A DNA stretch of 64,000 nucleotides, from positions 2,164,171-2,228,170 of the forward strand of contig JAJEKV010000037.1 of assembly GCA_021234155.1 (NCBI GenBank), in the 5' to 3' direction. Below are positions 30,506-42,299 of this stretch, in pieces. Made by a program: the position numbers and the translations under genes. The notes beneath the pieces are model-generated. The model was not told the DNA's origin, made no database searches, and saw nothing but the letters and a program-made list of their open reading frames with translations. The number at the start of each line of letters is the position of its first letter. Position 1 is the stretch's first letter. The DNA comes from Isoetes taiwanensis. Lineage: Eukaryota > Streptophyta > Lycopodiopsida > Isoetales > Isoetaceae.

Positions 30506-33500
30506 ATGAAGATAGTTAGTTGGAATCTGAGAGGTATTAAGGGTCCTTTAAAAAGGAGGAGAGCTATCTCCCAATTGAGACAATATAATGCAGACATTAT
30601 CTTGCTGCAAGAGTTGAAGCTCCCTAAATTTGAGGCCTCCAATCTGGGAGATTGGATCTACCCAGGGTCTTCTTCAATTTGGATTGAAGCTAATGGTACT
30701 AGGGGGGGCTTGGCTATTATTTGGAAAAATCTGCAGCACATCTCTTACTGCAATAGTGTTTCAAAAATGTGGCAGGCTGTGACCTTTTCCTTGAATAATT
30801 CCACCATTGGAGTCATAAATGTTTATGCCTCTACTTGTCCTAAGGAGAGAGAGAAACTTTGGCCTACAATCAATTCTTGGATTTCAAACAACTCCAACAT
30901 TGATTGGATCCTTGCTGGTGATTTTAACAATACTCCTACTTGGGACATGAAGCTTGGGAATAAAATTAATATGTCTATATCTGAGAGAACCTGTTGGGAT
31001 AAACTTTTAGCTGATTCATCCATGATTCACATTCCATCCTCTACCTCCATTTATTCTTGGTCTAATAAGCAGAAAGGAAGGGACAGAGTTTACTGTGCTT
31101 TAGACAGATTTTATATCTCTAACCCTCACTCGGATCTCTGGGACAATTGTTATGTATCAAGTGATGATGGAACATCTATCTCGGACCACCAACCCCAATT
31201 TCTTTGTACCAAGCATCTGCTAAGTTCCCCAAGGGACATAAACATTCCTTTCAAACTCAACTGCTCTCTGCTCCACAATGTTTCTTTTCAGCAGGAGTTT
31301 GCTGATTTCTATTCTTCTATTGACTCAGTCTTTCCAAATTCTTCTATGAAGAACTTTTATCATAAAATCAAAAAGGCTAAAGACTGGATCAAATCCTGGG
31401 CCAAAGATAAGCATAAAGCAAAAATTCAGGAAAAAGAGAGACTTCTGAGCAAAATGAAAGAAATTAGATCCTTGCTTCAAATTGATCCATATAACCACAA
31501 TCTTCATGTTGGAGAAGAAATTGTTGAGAATCTGATTAAAAATATAGAAGAAAGGGATGCCAGGTTCTCTGCAATTAAATGCAAAATTAAATACAATAGT
31601 GAGATTGATCAGGGCTGCTCAAAATTTTTTCTTTAGAGAGTGGCTAAGTGCAGGCTCCTAAAAATTCCATCAATCGTATTAACAATTATGGTACTTCTCT
31701 CAGTTCTATTCCTGATATTAAAAATTTCTTCTTTGAGAACTACTCCTCTCTGTTCAAAAAAAGTGATCTTTCTGCTACTGAAGTTGTGGACAAAGATAAG
31801 TTCATTAGCAATCTAGACACAATCTTACCTTATCCAATTGATAATATGGATATTTCCCTTCATGCTACTCCCAATGAAGATGAGATATATAAAACCTTGC
31901 TGAGTTTTTCCAAAGATAAGTCCCCTGCCCCGATGGTTTTCCCCTTAATTTTATATACAATTTTGGGATATTATGAAAAAGAGATGTCATCAGTCTTGTG
32001 CATGGATTTTGGAATTCCAATCATCTTCATCCCTCAATTTCTGCTGGTTTTATAACTCTAGTGCCTAAGGTTGACAACCCGAGCTCTTTCTCCTAATGGA
32101 GACCAATTTCTCGACAAATTCATCTTACAAGCTATGTGCTAAAATTATTGCAAAGAGAATTCAATCTTATCTCCAAAAAATATCGATTGTCAATCAAACC
32201 GCCTTTCTCGCCTAATAGATTCATTACGGATAATTACATCGCTGCCATGGAAGGCTTACATTGGAAACGTAATTTCAAATCAATCTTGCATCCTGTTGAA
32301 GTTGGATTTTAAAAAGAGCATTTGATACAAATGAGTGGGACTTTATTGACCTTGCCTTAAAAAGATGGGCTTTCGTGCAAAGCTTATCTCTCTTATACAT
32401 GGATTAAATTCTATGTCTAATTCTCATTGTGTTGATAAATGGTTCTCCCTCAAATTTCTTCCCTTTAGCTAAAGGTGTGTCGACAGGGGTTGCCCCTAGC
32501 TCCCTATCTCTTTCTCATTGTTGCTGAAATGTCGACAAGGAGTGTGTTTCATTTGCAAAATTCGGAGTTTTAACTGGTCTGAAACTCCCAAATAATTTGA
32601 TTCCCTCACAATATCTCAATATGCGATGATACATTTGCTTTCCCGGACTCTAATACCGTAAATGTCAATACTTTCTTGGATCTTATCAAAGAGTTCTCAC
32701 CGCCTCGGGGTCCATCTTAATTTGGATAAAAGTAAGATTATTGGAGATATTATCCACCTTCAATATGTGGCATATCCTGTGCTCAATACCAATCAAGCCT
32801 CTAATCTCTTAGGCATGCCACTTTCTCTCAATCACAATTTAAAAGGGTCTGTGGGATCCAATTCTACAAAGGATAAAGAGAAAGTCAATAATTATAGAAA
32901 CTGTCTCTCTTTTGCAGGAAGGACAATTATTGCAAATTACATCCTAGCTTCTTCTCATGTCTATTTCTCCTCCGCCCTTGTTGCCCCTAAAGCAATTTAT
33001 TCTGAAGTTGGAGAAAGTAATCCAAATTTCATCCGAATGGGTCTCATCTCAGAACCTGAACTCAATCTCTAGACCTAAAATTTGGGAGGTCCGGGATGTA
33101 AAAATCTCCATTTACGTGCTTTTTCTCCGGGCAAAATATATATGGAGAACACTTATGGGGAATAATTCTCCTGCCTCCATTTTCATTGCTCATTGGCTGA
33201 ATATTTCCTATCCTTCCGTCATCCTTCTATTAAGCATTCACTCCCTGAATCTGCCTTTATTAATATTCATCCTGCTCCAAATACTTCTCCTTTGATGAGG
33301 AATATGATTATGGCCTGGAATAAAATCCACCCTGAGCTAAAGAGAGATGATCTCCAAGATGCTACTATGAACACTAGCCTATTTTGGTCACCTATTTTCT
33401 CTGATCCTCATTTAAAAGTTATGGCTATCAAGCATCCAAAAATTTATAACAGATGGGCCACTAAAGGGATCACTACTATCAAGGATCTTTATAGAAATAA

Positions 33501-34309
33501 TAATTCCTTTATTTCTTGGACTGCTTTAAAATCTGTGCTCAGAGGGACTTCCACTGATAAGAAAATGTATGTCTACTTTAAGACTATCCTAGCTACTTTC
33601 AATAATTTCAATGACTTCAATAGCTCGACTGGTTGCACTATAAATGGGATGTTAGTCTATAAGGTAAAGGAAATTTACTCTTTGATAAATGTTGCTGATG
33701 CTCCTCTAAAAGCTATGATGAAATGGTCTTTGGATCATCCCCATCCTTTCTCTTTTCAAAAATGTTTGGAACTCCTACTGCACTCCAAAAATCAGATTCT
33801 TTGTTTGGTTAATTGCACAAAAGAGCCTCACAAATTTGGTTTCTTTGTCTAGGAGAATTAATGTATCTACTGTCTGTCACTCTGGCTGTTTTCAGAACGA
33901 GACTTTAGAGCATATCTTTCTTTGTCCCAAACTTAGACCTTTCTGGATTTGGTTCATTGATAAAACTGGCCATTACCTTAAAAAAAGGAACTTTGATGAC
34001 ATTATTGACTTCGTGCAACAAGGTGATATCTTTGCTAATACTCTTGTCCATACTGCCTTATGGAACATTTGGAAGTCTAGAAATAGAATCCTTTATGCCT
34101 CTAAACCTCTTTCTACTTTCTGGATTAAAATGCATTTCCAGTTAGATATTGAAGCTATTGCCACATGTCACAAGAGGAAAGCTGGAGATAAATACAACAC
34201 TTGTTGGAATGTGATAGGGCTTTTCAGGGGCCACTTTGACTTATTTGTTTCCAACCTCAATGTTATTGATTCTAATGCTCCATACTCTGATTGTGACAGA
34301 TTATCTTAA
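30506..34309 (+). pseudogene. LINE C ORF2 (endonuclease-RT), broken in the RT
   Basis: The endonuclease (30506-31636) is intact: SWNLRG, LLQELK, AGDFNN and ISDHQPQF. A stop follows KFFL at 31636. The RT begins KDKSPAP(M) at about 31915. Adding one base at the CG at 31931-31932 restores PAPDGFPLNF. Further single-base repairs at CGs 32112, 32563, 32624, 32701 and 32706 extend the frame in steps through YADDTFAF to the open frame at 32662-33072. The C-terminus (33193-34309) includes FLCPKLRPFWIWF. Either decay is concentrated in 1 kb or that kilobase is badly sequenced. Confidence 0.75.
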
Positions 34310-34682
34310 GTTTCTTAAAGGAGAAGGATCCACAAAACTGAATACAGATATTGACAGCTATGAATTATCTCTGCACCAAAATCAGGGAGCTGGGAAAGAA
34401 CTAACACTGAAGCAGCTATGTGACATGACAGATGAATTTTTACAGGAGGTAGAGAGATCTAAGCAAAAGGAAGCAGTATGGGCAGCAATATACACCAGGG
34501 AACTCATGCAAATGCATATTCTGTTCCATTTTCTTGCTAATTCCCACTTTGCCATGACAGAAGAGCAGTTGAGTAGGTATAGAGAAATGTATTACAGTCA
34601 CAAGCTTCTGACAGATTTACATGGTACTTTACTGTTACTCATGGGGAAGGAAAGTCTGAATATGCTATTAGTACAGAACTAG
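34260..34682 (+). CDS. LINE C third ORF overlapping the ORF2 end
   Basis: 140 codons from ATG 34260 in a different frame, overlapping ORF2 by 50 bases. After a hydrophobic start (MLLILMLHTLIV) it is helical and charged (LTLKQLCDMTDEFLQEVERS; EEQLSRYREMYYSHKLL). It has no relation that I can see to the Cys-rich third ORF of LINE B. It stays open to 34682 although ORF2 is decayed, which hints at coding, but captured host sequence is an alternative. Confidence 0.4.
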   Translation: MLLILMLHTLIVTDYLKFLKGEGSTKLNTDIDSYELSLHQNQGAGKELTLKQLCDMTDEFLQEVERSKQKEAVWAAIYTRELMQMHILFHFLANSHFAMTEEQLSRYREMYYSHKLLTDLHGTLLLLMGKESLNMLLVQN

Positions 34683-34699
34683 TAACAGTGCCCAGCGTT

Positions 34700-35945
34700 G
34701 CTGGGCAGAAGTTTGTAACCTATAAATGATAATCCTGCAGATTCGCTTTGGAAACACGATGATTTGACTTTTTTCACACTTAATCTTAATGGATGATATC
34801 ATATTGGTCTTTCAAAGCAGTGTTATATGCAACTCCAACTCTTTAATGTCTTCTCACTGGCATGTTAGATCAATAAGCAATAAAACATAGCCAAGACATA
34901 AGGCAAAGCTATAAAAAATCTATGCGCGTAGAAATCTCTCTCTATGAGAAGTTGAACACTTTATTGTCCATAGAGAAGTTGAACACTTTATTGTCACATG
35001 AATTGAACTCGCAACTTTGGAAATAGTTCTCTGAGCTTTGCATAGACAATGGTTGCTTCATTGATCTTTTCCTAGACAATGGTACCACCACATCCTTGGA
35101 AAACACCCCTTTTTGAGGTTTAATTTCGTTACCACCAAATAACAACCAATAAGAACTTATATAATGTTTTACCTTAATGATAAGACCAGTGGAAAAAGAT
35201 AAGTAACGAAACACATGCAATAAAACTTATATAATGTCATCACTAATTAATAGCAATAGTTGAAAATTCAAGTTCATGTAGCAATAGTAGAAAATTCCAA
35301 ACACCTACCTCGAGTTCATGCATAAAGAAACATGGAGTTTTTCCCTTAGAATGGCAATGTTAGAGTGACGTTTCATCTAGCACCATCTTTGTATATGATC
35401 TCTTGTTCATTTTCTAAATATTCAACTGACAATTTACTTTATAAAAAGAAGAATATATTAAAGCATGTCTTGTATACCCGCATCATTTCCAAGGATTATC
35501 TTCCAAAGCCAGCTTTGAATACAGGTACGTAATTGTAGTCAAACAGCAATTGCAGTCAAACAACAACAGTTAACTAAAATTCACCATACAACAAAGGCAA
35601 AATTCAAGCTGTTATTTTATTTCCAAATGAACTTTGTATAGATAAGAATACATGTCCAACTTTGCATAGATAATAATACATCCTGCCATAGCCAGTTCCA
35701 GGGATTTTCGAGCTTCATAATGGATCTTTGTATTTTGGAAGTGCAGATCCAGTTTTTCGGAGGAGCTATAGTGCCCGTGGCGGATTACCTTTTGGAAAGT
35801 CGGTTTTGCCAAATCTTCTTTTTGAACTATGGCAGAAAAGAAAGTGCGCAAGCTCAACAGAGGTATGGCAAAAAAAGTGCGGCTCTTTAACTCGGTTTTG
35901 ATCCCTTCTGTGATTTTTCCAGTGATGGCGGAGCTGCTAAACCGG
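34700..35945. other. No recognisable gene
   Basis: Contains a 27-bp tandem duplication at about 34947-35000 (AGAAGTTGAACACTTTATTG twice) and otherwise unique AT-rich sequence. A hairpin TGCCCAGC-GTT-GCTGGGCA lies at 34689-34707, just after the LINE C third ORF. Confidence 0.4.
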
Positions 35946-35949
35946 CACC

Positions 35950-36520
35950 ATGGCAAAGCTTTGCATTCAGTTTTGAAATTGGAACTTGCAACATCGACTT
36001 GCATTGCATATACGAACTTTGTATGTTTCGTTGTCTCCCAGTTTGGCGTAGGAGCTGAAATCACGGTCCATTGAACTGGCAGCAACTGTTAAGATCCATG
36101 GGGCCACATTTACAACACTCCCAGCGGTTGGGCCAGCATTCCCAGCAGAATAAACAACCATTATTCCTTTTTCACTGCATGATAAGCACCTATTGCAATG
36201 CCATCTTTAAAGAGAGGTGGCAGTGGCACAGACCCCCCAAGAGAAAGAGTAAGAATGTCTACACCATCTTGAATGGCAACGTCCATTGCAGCAAGAATAC
36301 CTGCATCAAAGCACTCTCCCCATATTTTTGGCCAGCATACTTTGTATAAAGCTATTTTTGAAGAAGGTGCTCCACCAACTGCAGTTACGTTTGCAAATCC
36401 AAAAATATTTGCATTTGGTACAAACTGCCCCCCCTGCAGTGGACGAAGTATGTGTGCCATGACCATCTTTATCCCTTGGAAATTGGAACTCTCTTGTTGC
36501 AGTCTCGTTCAAGGAAAAAA
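35950..36520 (-). pseudogene. Subtilase (SBT-type serine protease) fragment
   Basis: The minus strand reads RDKDGHGTHTSSTAGG, the catalytic-His motif of subtilisin-like proteases, then KIALYKVCWPKIWGECFDAG, AIQDGVDILTLSLGGS and, in another frame, VVYSAGNAGPTAGSV and APWILTVAASSMDRDF. The order matches the middle of a plant subtilase. The Asp and Ser catalytic regions, signal peptide and PA domain are missing and there are at least two frameshifts, so this is a dead partial copy. Confidence 0.85.
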
Positions 36521-37729
36521 ATTCGTCAACAGAAACCCTTCCGACAAAAAAGAAGCACGGACCTGATGCATTCTACTGCCCTTTCATTTTCCTGAGCATT
36601 TGGAAGGACAGCCATAACTACTGGAGATTCCACTTGTGTACACATCATATTGAAAAGTTATACAATATATAGCAGAATATGTGTCTGCTGGCAGAACATT
36701 ACAGGCATTTTTAAACAGTGAGGAAGTTTTGCCAACGGAATTGAATCTGCAAGCACAAATCAGGCCTTACTCTTTCGCAATGCAAAATTCAAGGATCTTA
36801 TAATCAATACATTCAGGCCTTTGCCAAGTGTTCTGATGTCTTCCATTTTTGTATTATATTGCAGAATAGCATATATCCATGTGATATGCATCCACGTCAT
36901 ATGCAAAGACTTTTGGATGCTGTACGTGTTGGGTCTCTTAGAGTTGTTCTCTGTAGCTGCATTATAAGCTGCAAGTCACTATGCACTCAAATTCAGTCCG
37001 GAACTCCACCAATCAAGGGTGCCGTTCACAGTCAAAGACCTCCGCCCATTTTCTTCAAAAACTCAAAGAAAGGCATCCAACCAAGACATTGGAACAGAAT
37101 CCTACCCCGTCCTGCAAATCCCTAAAGCCTCAGAAACACGCCCACCAAACCATACCCAAATCACTTAACGCCGGCCCTGCGTAACCAAACCCAGAGAAAG
37201 ATTTCCTTTCAGAAAACTCACACATCTTAACAAAACCCACAAAATGAAACAGAATACGAAGCTCAAAACCTGGATTAGAAGCGCTTGTCAGAGGGCCAAA
37301 CGAACCGAGTAAGGAGCTGAAGCTGCCAAACAAAAGTCGGTTTACAATTAACCCGTCGGAGTAACACCTGTCTGGAGATCGAGCCTATTAGAGAGGTCCT
37401 TCTCCCCTCCTTTCTTTTCGGAGCAAAACCTGGAACAAAGGCTGCTTAGCTCTACTGAAGGACAAACTCTTCTGCTCCTTTTACTTTAATCGATCAATGT
37501 GGGCCGCCCAGACACAGAGCTCACAAAGCCCAGAAACCTACCACGGTTGTTATCCGCCATAGCCCAGAGATGCAAGCAGATGACACCGCCATAGCACACG
37601 ACAGTGCATAATAGGACTTCAACGCAACTATAATATCCGACCGTCCAATTGCTAAATCAAATCTCCACCGTCCAGATTAGGGCTGGGTCCAACACTTACA
37701 CAATAACATTATAATATAAGATGACTGTG
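36521..37729. other. No recognisable gene
   Basis: Only short motif-free frames. Upstream (minus-strand sense) parts of the subtilase were looked for and not found. Confidence 0.4.
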
Positions 37730-38224
37730 GCAGAAATACTTACTCTATGGGTTCGACAGCAGAATTCTATCAGCACTACAATGAGTGGTTTGACAACAAC
37801 CCTAACAGCCAAGACCAATCCTCTTTACTATTCTAAACCCTTCCCATGCCTGCCAATCATGTTCATGATCCCTATTTCCAGAATTCATTTTTGAAGATCA
37901 TGTTTGGTATTTTTGTTTACATTTACAGGAAATTTGAAGACTCTATTTTGAGGTGCTCAACACAGATAGCCGACTTCTTGCTGCTCTGAAATATTTAACT
38001 CTCTTTTGAGATTCTGCTGATACTTGATATTACTACTGTTGGTACCATTGATATTAGCTGGATTCTATCACTAATTGTTTTTGTTCTCTCTGATGCTCAA
38101 CTTTTGTGAGTATCAAATTTTCACCTTTGTCATGCTATCTTCAAGCTTGACAATTGGTTTGTATGGCTTTATCTAATTAATGAAAAAATCAACCCTTACT
38201 CTCAAAAAAAAAAAAAAAAAAAAA
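37730..38224 (+). mobile_element. LINE 3' end with poly-A (LINE F)
   Basis: A pyrimidine-rich 3' UTR ends with TTTGTATGGCTTTATCTAAT, TAATGAAAA and then about 20 A (38204-38223), the layout of plant L1 3' ends. The poly-A abuts the RT of LINE E, so this looks like a strongly 5'-truncated insertion there. The left boundary is approximate. Confidence 0.65.
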
Positions 38225-41041
38225 ATATTGATTGCAAACCTCTTGCGTGCCATCCTCCATTGCAAGACCATGGAGAAGTTCCTCTGTCGTTGCAATGGTG
38301 AATAACTGTGATAAAGCCTCTGCAACAATTGTGAAAAGCAATGGTGCTAAAGGGCATCCCTGGCGAATACCACGACCGAGTGAAAAGGCATGTGACGGCT
38401 CACCATGGAACAGGACAGTCGCCCGAGCAGAGATATGCAGCTTCATAATATCTGATGTGAATTGTTCCCCAAATTCCAGTCTTAGCATACAACGACGCAT
38501 GAATTCCCAGCTGACACTGTCATAAGCTTTTGCAAAATCAAGCTTAAGGTATACAACTGGAAGGTTTTGCCTACGTGCCCAATAAATTCCCTCGTAGCGG
38601 CAAAGAACATTATTCAAAATGCACTTTGTTTTGGAAGAAAACCCGACCGGGTTGTTGAGATGGACTCGCCAAGATGTCCTTTACCCGCTTCTGCAAAAGC
38701 CTTGGCGAAGATCTTATATACTGGATGACAATAAGGTGATGGGCCATCACCGAAATAGTCCGAGGATCCCCGACCTTGGGGATAAGTGAGATGGCACCCG
38801 TGTTTAGAATTCTATCCAAAGCAAAGGGGACCGCCGAAAGTCACGAAAGCATCATACACATCCGCTCCAGCCATTCCCAATACTCTGGAAGAACTCAATT
38901 GGCAAACCATCCAAACCCGGGCATTTGCCTCTTTTTCGCTCAAAGATCAAAGGCCGATTTTAAATCGTCACCGGCATAGTCGCCTCTATTGACTCAAGGC
39001 CACCACCGAGATGATGGGGAAATCCTAGATAAAACAAAGATCTTGCATTTCATTGAAAGGGAAGATGTTTCTCAAAGAAAAACATCCGAAGTGGTTATGC
39101 GATGTCTTTGCCGAGTTCGGGCCGGTTCTGTTAGCATCGAACCATTCGGCAAAAGCAATGAAGACATGGTTGATGTCATTCGGCGCCTCTTAGCTGCACA
39201 AAAAGAAGCCGCATAAACGTCTCCATCACGAAAACCACCGCAGACCGCCTTCATCTTTTTGCTTGCTGAATTTGCTCCTCCTCCAATGCTTGGATCTGTA
39301 CCAAAATATCATGATCATGAACACCGAAGACGCCCCCACAGCCGAGAATGGAGCAGTCCCGATACAAAGTGTCCAAGTAAAAGCACGACGCGCTGCCGCA
39401 GATCGTCGACCCCACTCTTTGGCAAAACCCCTTGACCGCCGCGAATTGCATCCACTATGCCGGTCCATACCGCCGTTGATTGAAGGCAGTTGTCCAAGCA
39501 TTCTTGCAACCTTCTTGAAAGTCAAGATCCTTTAAGAACTTCACGCTCGTTTAAAACACGCCCTTCCGTGCCGCCGCCAAGTAGGCTCGCCTGGAGATGA
39601 ATTGCGGATGGTGGTCTCAAACCGAAGTTATCTCTCGAGACGTAATCGAAAGAGACCTCGAAGTGCCGTAGTCAGACCGCATTCCAATAGGCTCTATCCA
39701 ACCGAGAGCTTGCGCGACCCCCACCAACTTGACCATTGCACCAAGTGAAGGCACCCTCACCATCAATCTCCGAGAGGTTGCGCCATGGAGTAGACGGCCA
39801 CCGGCCATGCTCAAATCCGCATTACACCACCGTAGAGGTCGCCCCCAACCGATCGTACTCCACTTCCACCATATTGAGATCCCCAACAAGAAGCCATGAA
39901 ATGTGGCCAAACAAACCGAGTATCTTCCTCGCAAAGAGGCCCACAAAGAAGCTCTCTGATGAGGTCTATTGTGGGCATAAACATTAATTAGACCATATTT
40001 AACCCCTTGCTCCCGCCATACAATTAGGGGCCCAACGACCAAAGCGATCAGCCCGAGTAAAGATGATCGGCAAGGAAGGAAGCCATGCTATCAATGACCC
40101 TTGCACCGTAATCATCATCTCACGCAATAAGGACATTAAACTCCGCGACCAATCATGTCTCCGCAAGCTTTGATACGCCTCCCTTACGACACTTATGCTC
40201 TTGAAGACATACAAACCGAGCATCCAATCTAGATAAGTAAAAGAAATCGACCGCTTGAGGGGAGAGGAGGCAACCCCCTGAACATTCCATGAGACTAACC
40301 GCATTGATCTTGTGATGGGGCTAATTCAGATGAGACCCCTGGTGTCTCAAGGGAACTTGAGGATGTTTCCTGGGCACCTGGCATGGCAGCAACCTCATCA
40401 ACCAAATCAGCCCACTGAAGTGGATCAAACCGACCACCATGGGATGCAATGGGAGGGGCAGTGCCACCTGAAGCAGGAACTGAGGGCCGGGACGCAGAGG
40501 AATTAGATCCCTTAGCAGACTTTCGTGGTTGACGAAGAGCCGGTGGATGTTTAGGTGGTGGGTGGATGCCACGCCGATCAATGTCCATATACTGCCCACG
40601 AGCCTCTTCAATTTGCTCTTGCGATTTCTGGATTTCAGCCAGTCTCAACATTTGGTGATCCAGAGACTGAGGTGGAGGAGCTGCAACTGGAAGAGCAGGG
40701 GGGGCAATCACAGGCACAGGGACTTGTGAGATATCCACTGAGGTGGGAGCTGATCTAGGAGCATGGATTGCTGGAGGAGCAGATGGAGAATCCTGTTGGT
40801 GAACCCTACGATATTGAGCAAAGAGAGGGGCTTCAGGAAACATGAGAGCTAGCTCAGGACCATTCAACAAGGACAGCTTAAATGGAAAGAACATGGGCCC
40901 GCTTTGGACAACAATTGTTTGAGGCAAATCATGATGAATGGGCCTCGCCACGCAAACCTTGGTGATGCCATTGGTTATGGAGTGTTGCAAATGGAGTCTC
41001 CTTGATTGCCTTGTTGACAAAGTATATTTATAAAGAAGCAT
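38225..41041 (-). mobile_element. LINE E: decayed L1-type LINE, 5' part to RT
   Basis: On the minus strand: a Pro-rich ORF1 end (41041-40295; APPALPVAAPPPQSLD), the endonuclease (MRLVSWNVQG at about 40300; later DHHPQFIS) and an RT piece at 38617-38225 (YLKLDFAKAYDSVSWEF, GRGIRQGCPLAPLLF). It stops where the poly-A of LINE F begins. A frameshift in the endonuclease is repaired by one base at CG 39930-39931, giving LLRKILGLFGH followed by WLLVGDLNMV. Many other breaks. Confidence 0.75.
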
Positions 41042-41616
41042 GCTTGGAAGGCAAATTTCTTCATGCTTACATTTTGAGAGCTAGATTTTGGCATGTTACC
41101 ATTATATTCAACCTGCTTGTTGACATGTATGGAAAATGCAAGTGTTTGGGGGAGGCATGCAAGGTGTTTGACAGAACTAGGGAGCGAAATGTGTTCTCCT
41201 GGACTACAGTTATGGCAGCATATGTCCAGAACAGACATAACATGGATGTACTTGGCATTTTTGAGCAAATGCAAGTGGAAGGAGTCGCAGTGGATAAAAT
41301 TCCTTTTATAATTGTGTTGAAAGCATGTTCTTCTGTTGCAGCTCTTGCAGAAGGTAAACTAATTCATGTCCAGATATTACGTCATAAGTTCGATGCTGAG
41401 ATAATTTTGGGAAATGCACTCATTTACCAGACAGCCCAAAACTGGTGCCTGCTTATCCAAAGATGTTTTATAGACCTCGAACTTGAATCTGATGTTGTGT
41501 TGGCGACTGCACTAATTAACATGCATTGTAAATCTAGGAACTTAGCTTTTGCGCACACAATATTCAATAAAATCTCTCATCCTATAGTCGTGACATGGAC
41601 TTCTATGATTTGCTGA
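40985..41616 (+). pseudogene. PPR protein fragment (P-L-S type)
   Basis: Open for about 200 codons without a proper start or end. It holds PPR repeats: LLVDMYGKCKCLGEACKVFD, RNVFSWTTVMAAYVQ, FIIVLKACSSVAALAEGKLIH and TALINMHCKSRNLAFAHTIF. These are organellar RNA-binding repeats of the class used in RNA editing factors. There is no E/DYW domain, and LINE E borders it on the left. One repeat is damaged near 41430 (ALIYQTAQNW). A retained fragment, not a working gene. Confidence 0.8.
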
Positions 41617-41939
41617 AAATAAGGTTCCAATAAGATTATGTACAGATGATAATTGAGCTGAAAATACAGTTCATACAGTCTGAGGATGAAGATGACGAGA
41701 AGGAGGGGGATGATGGACCTTGATTGATTCTCTTTTTCTTATTATTTTAAGCATATTTTGCTTAAGCTTTCAAACTTAAGTTTCATTATGAAGAATGCAA
41801 ATGTTAACTGTAGCTACTCTTAGGTAAACTTTTTGGGAAAACACTTATTTATGGAGACTATAGTATGATCTATTGGTTGAAGCTGAAAATCTATTGTAAT
41901 TGCAGCTATTTTAGAATTTAGAACTGTTTTTAAAAATTG
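41617..41939. other. No recognisable gene
   Basis: AT-rich, with a GA-rich run at 41680-41715. Confidence 0.4.
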
Positions 41940-42116
41940 GCATGAAGTACTTAACGTACTATACGTTAAGTACGTATTTTATGTATTTTATAAGTACTTA
42001 ACAAATACGAAAAACATATTTAAAGTACCTTTACTCTAGGAGGTATGCAACCCGTATTAGTACGTTAAATACGTACCATACCCGTATCGTACCTGATGTA
42101 CCTGACAACACTGGTA
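41940..42116. repeat. GTAC-rich MITE-like repeat (copy 3, inverted)
   Basis: GTACTTAACGTACTATACG-type words, ending in TGTACCTGACAACACTG at 42098-42114, the inverse of the CAGTGTTG start of copy 2. Just right of it, AAAGCCCTAGTTT(T)CAGCCCT is present twice (about 42170 and 42274). Confidence 0.55.
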
Positions 42117-42299
42117 AAACACTAACTAATGTTAAAGTAAAGTTTTCAGCCCTAGTAAAGGGCAGATCTTAAAAGCCCTAGTTTTCAGCCCTGCTCCAAA
42201 GTATGACAGAGGTAGAAAATCAGATCTAGTTAATGTATGTTGTAATGTAACAATAATATTTTTGGCAAATCTCAAAAGCCCTAGTTTCAGCCCTAACTA

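Larger units (their letters stand above)
28590..34720 (+). mobile_element. LINE C: 5'-truncated L1-type LINE inserted in LINE D
   Basis: It starts abruptly inside the DUF4283 domain of ORF1, next to the NADD motif of LINE D, and runs through ORF1, ORF2 and an overlapping third ORF. The endonuclease and C-terminus are well kept, while the RT centre (31.9-32.75 kb) is full of small breaks. A 3' poly-A and target duplication were not found. Confidence 0.75.

Noticed and set aside
38204-38223. A-tract as evidence of a processed pseudogene
   Set aside because: The preceding sequence matches a LINE-type 3' UTR and no spliced host gene is seen upstream.
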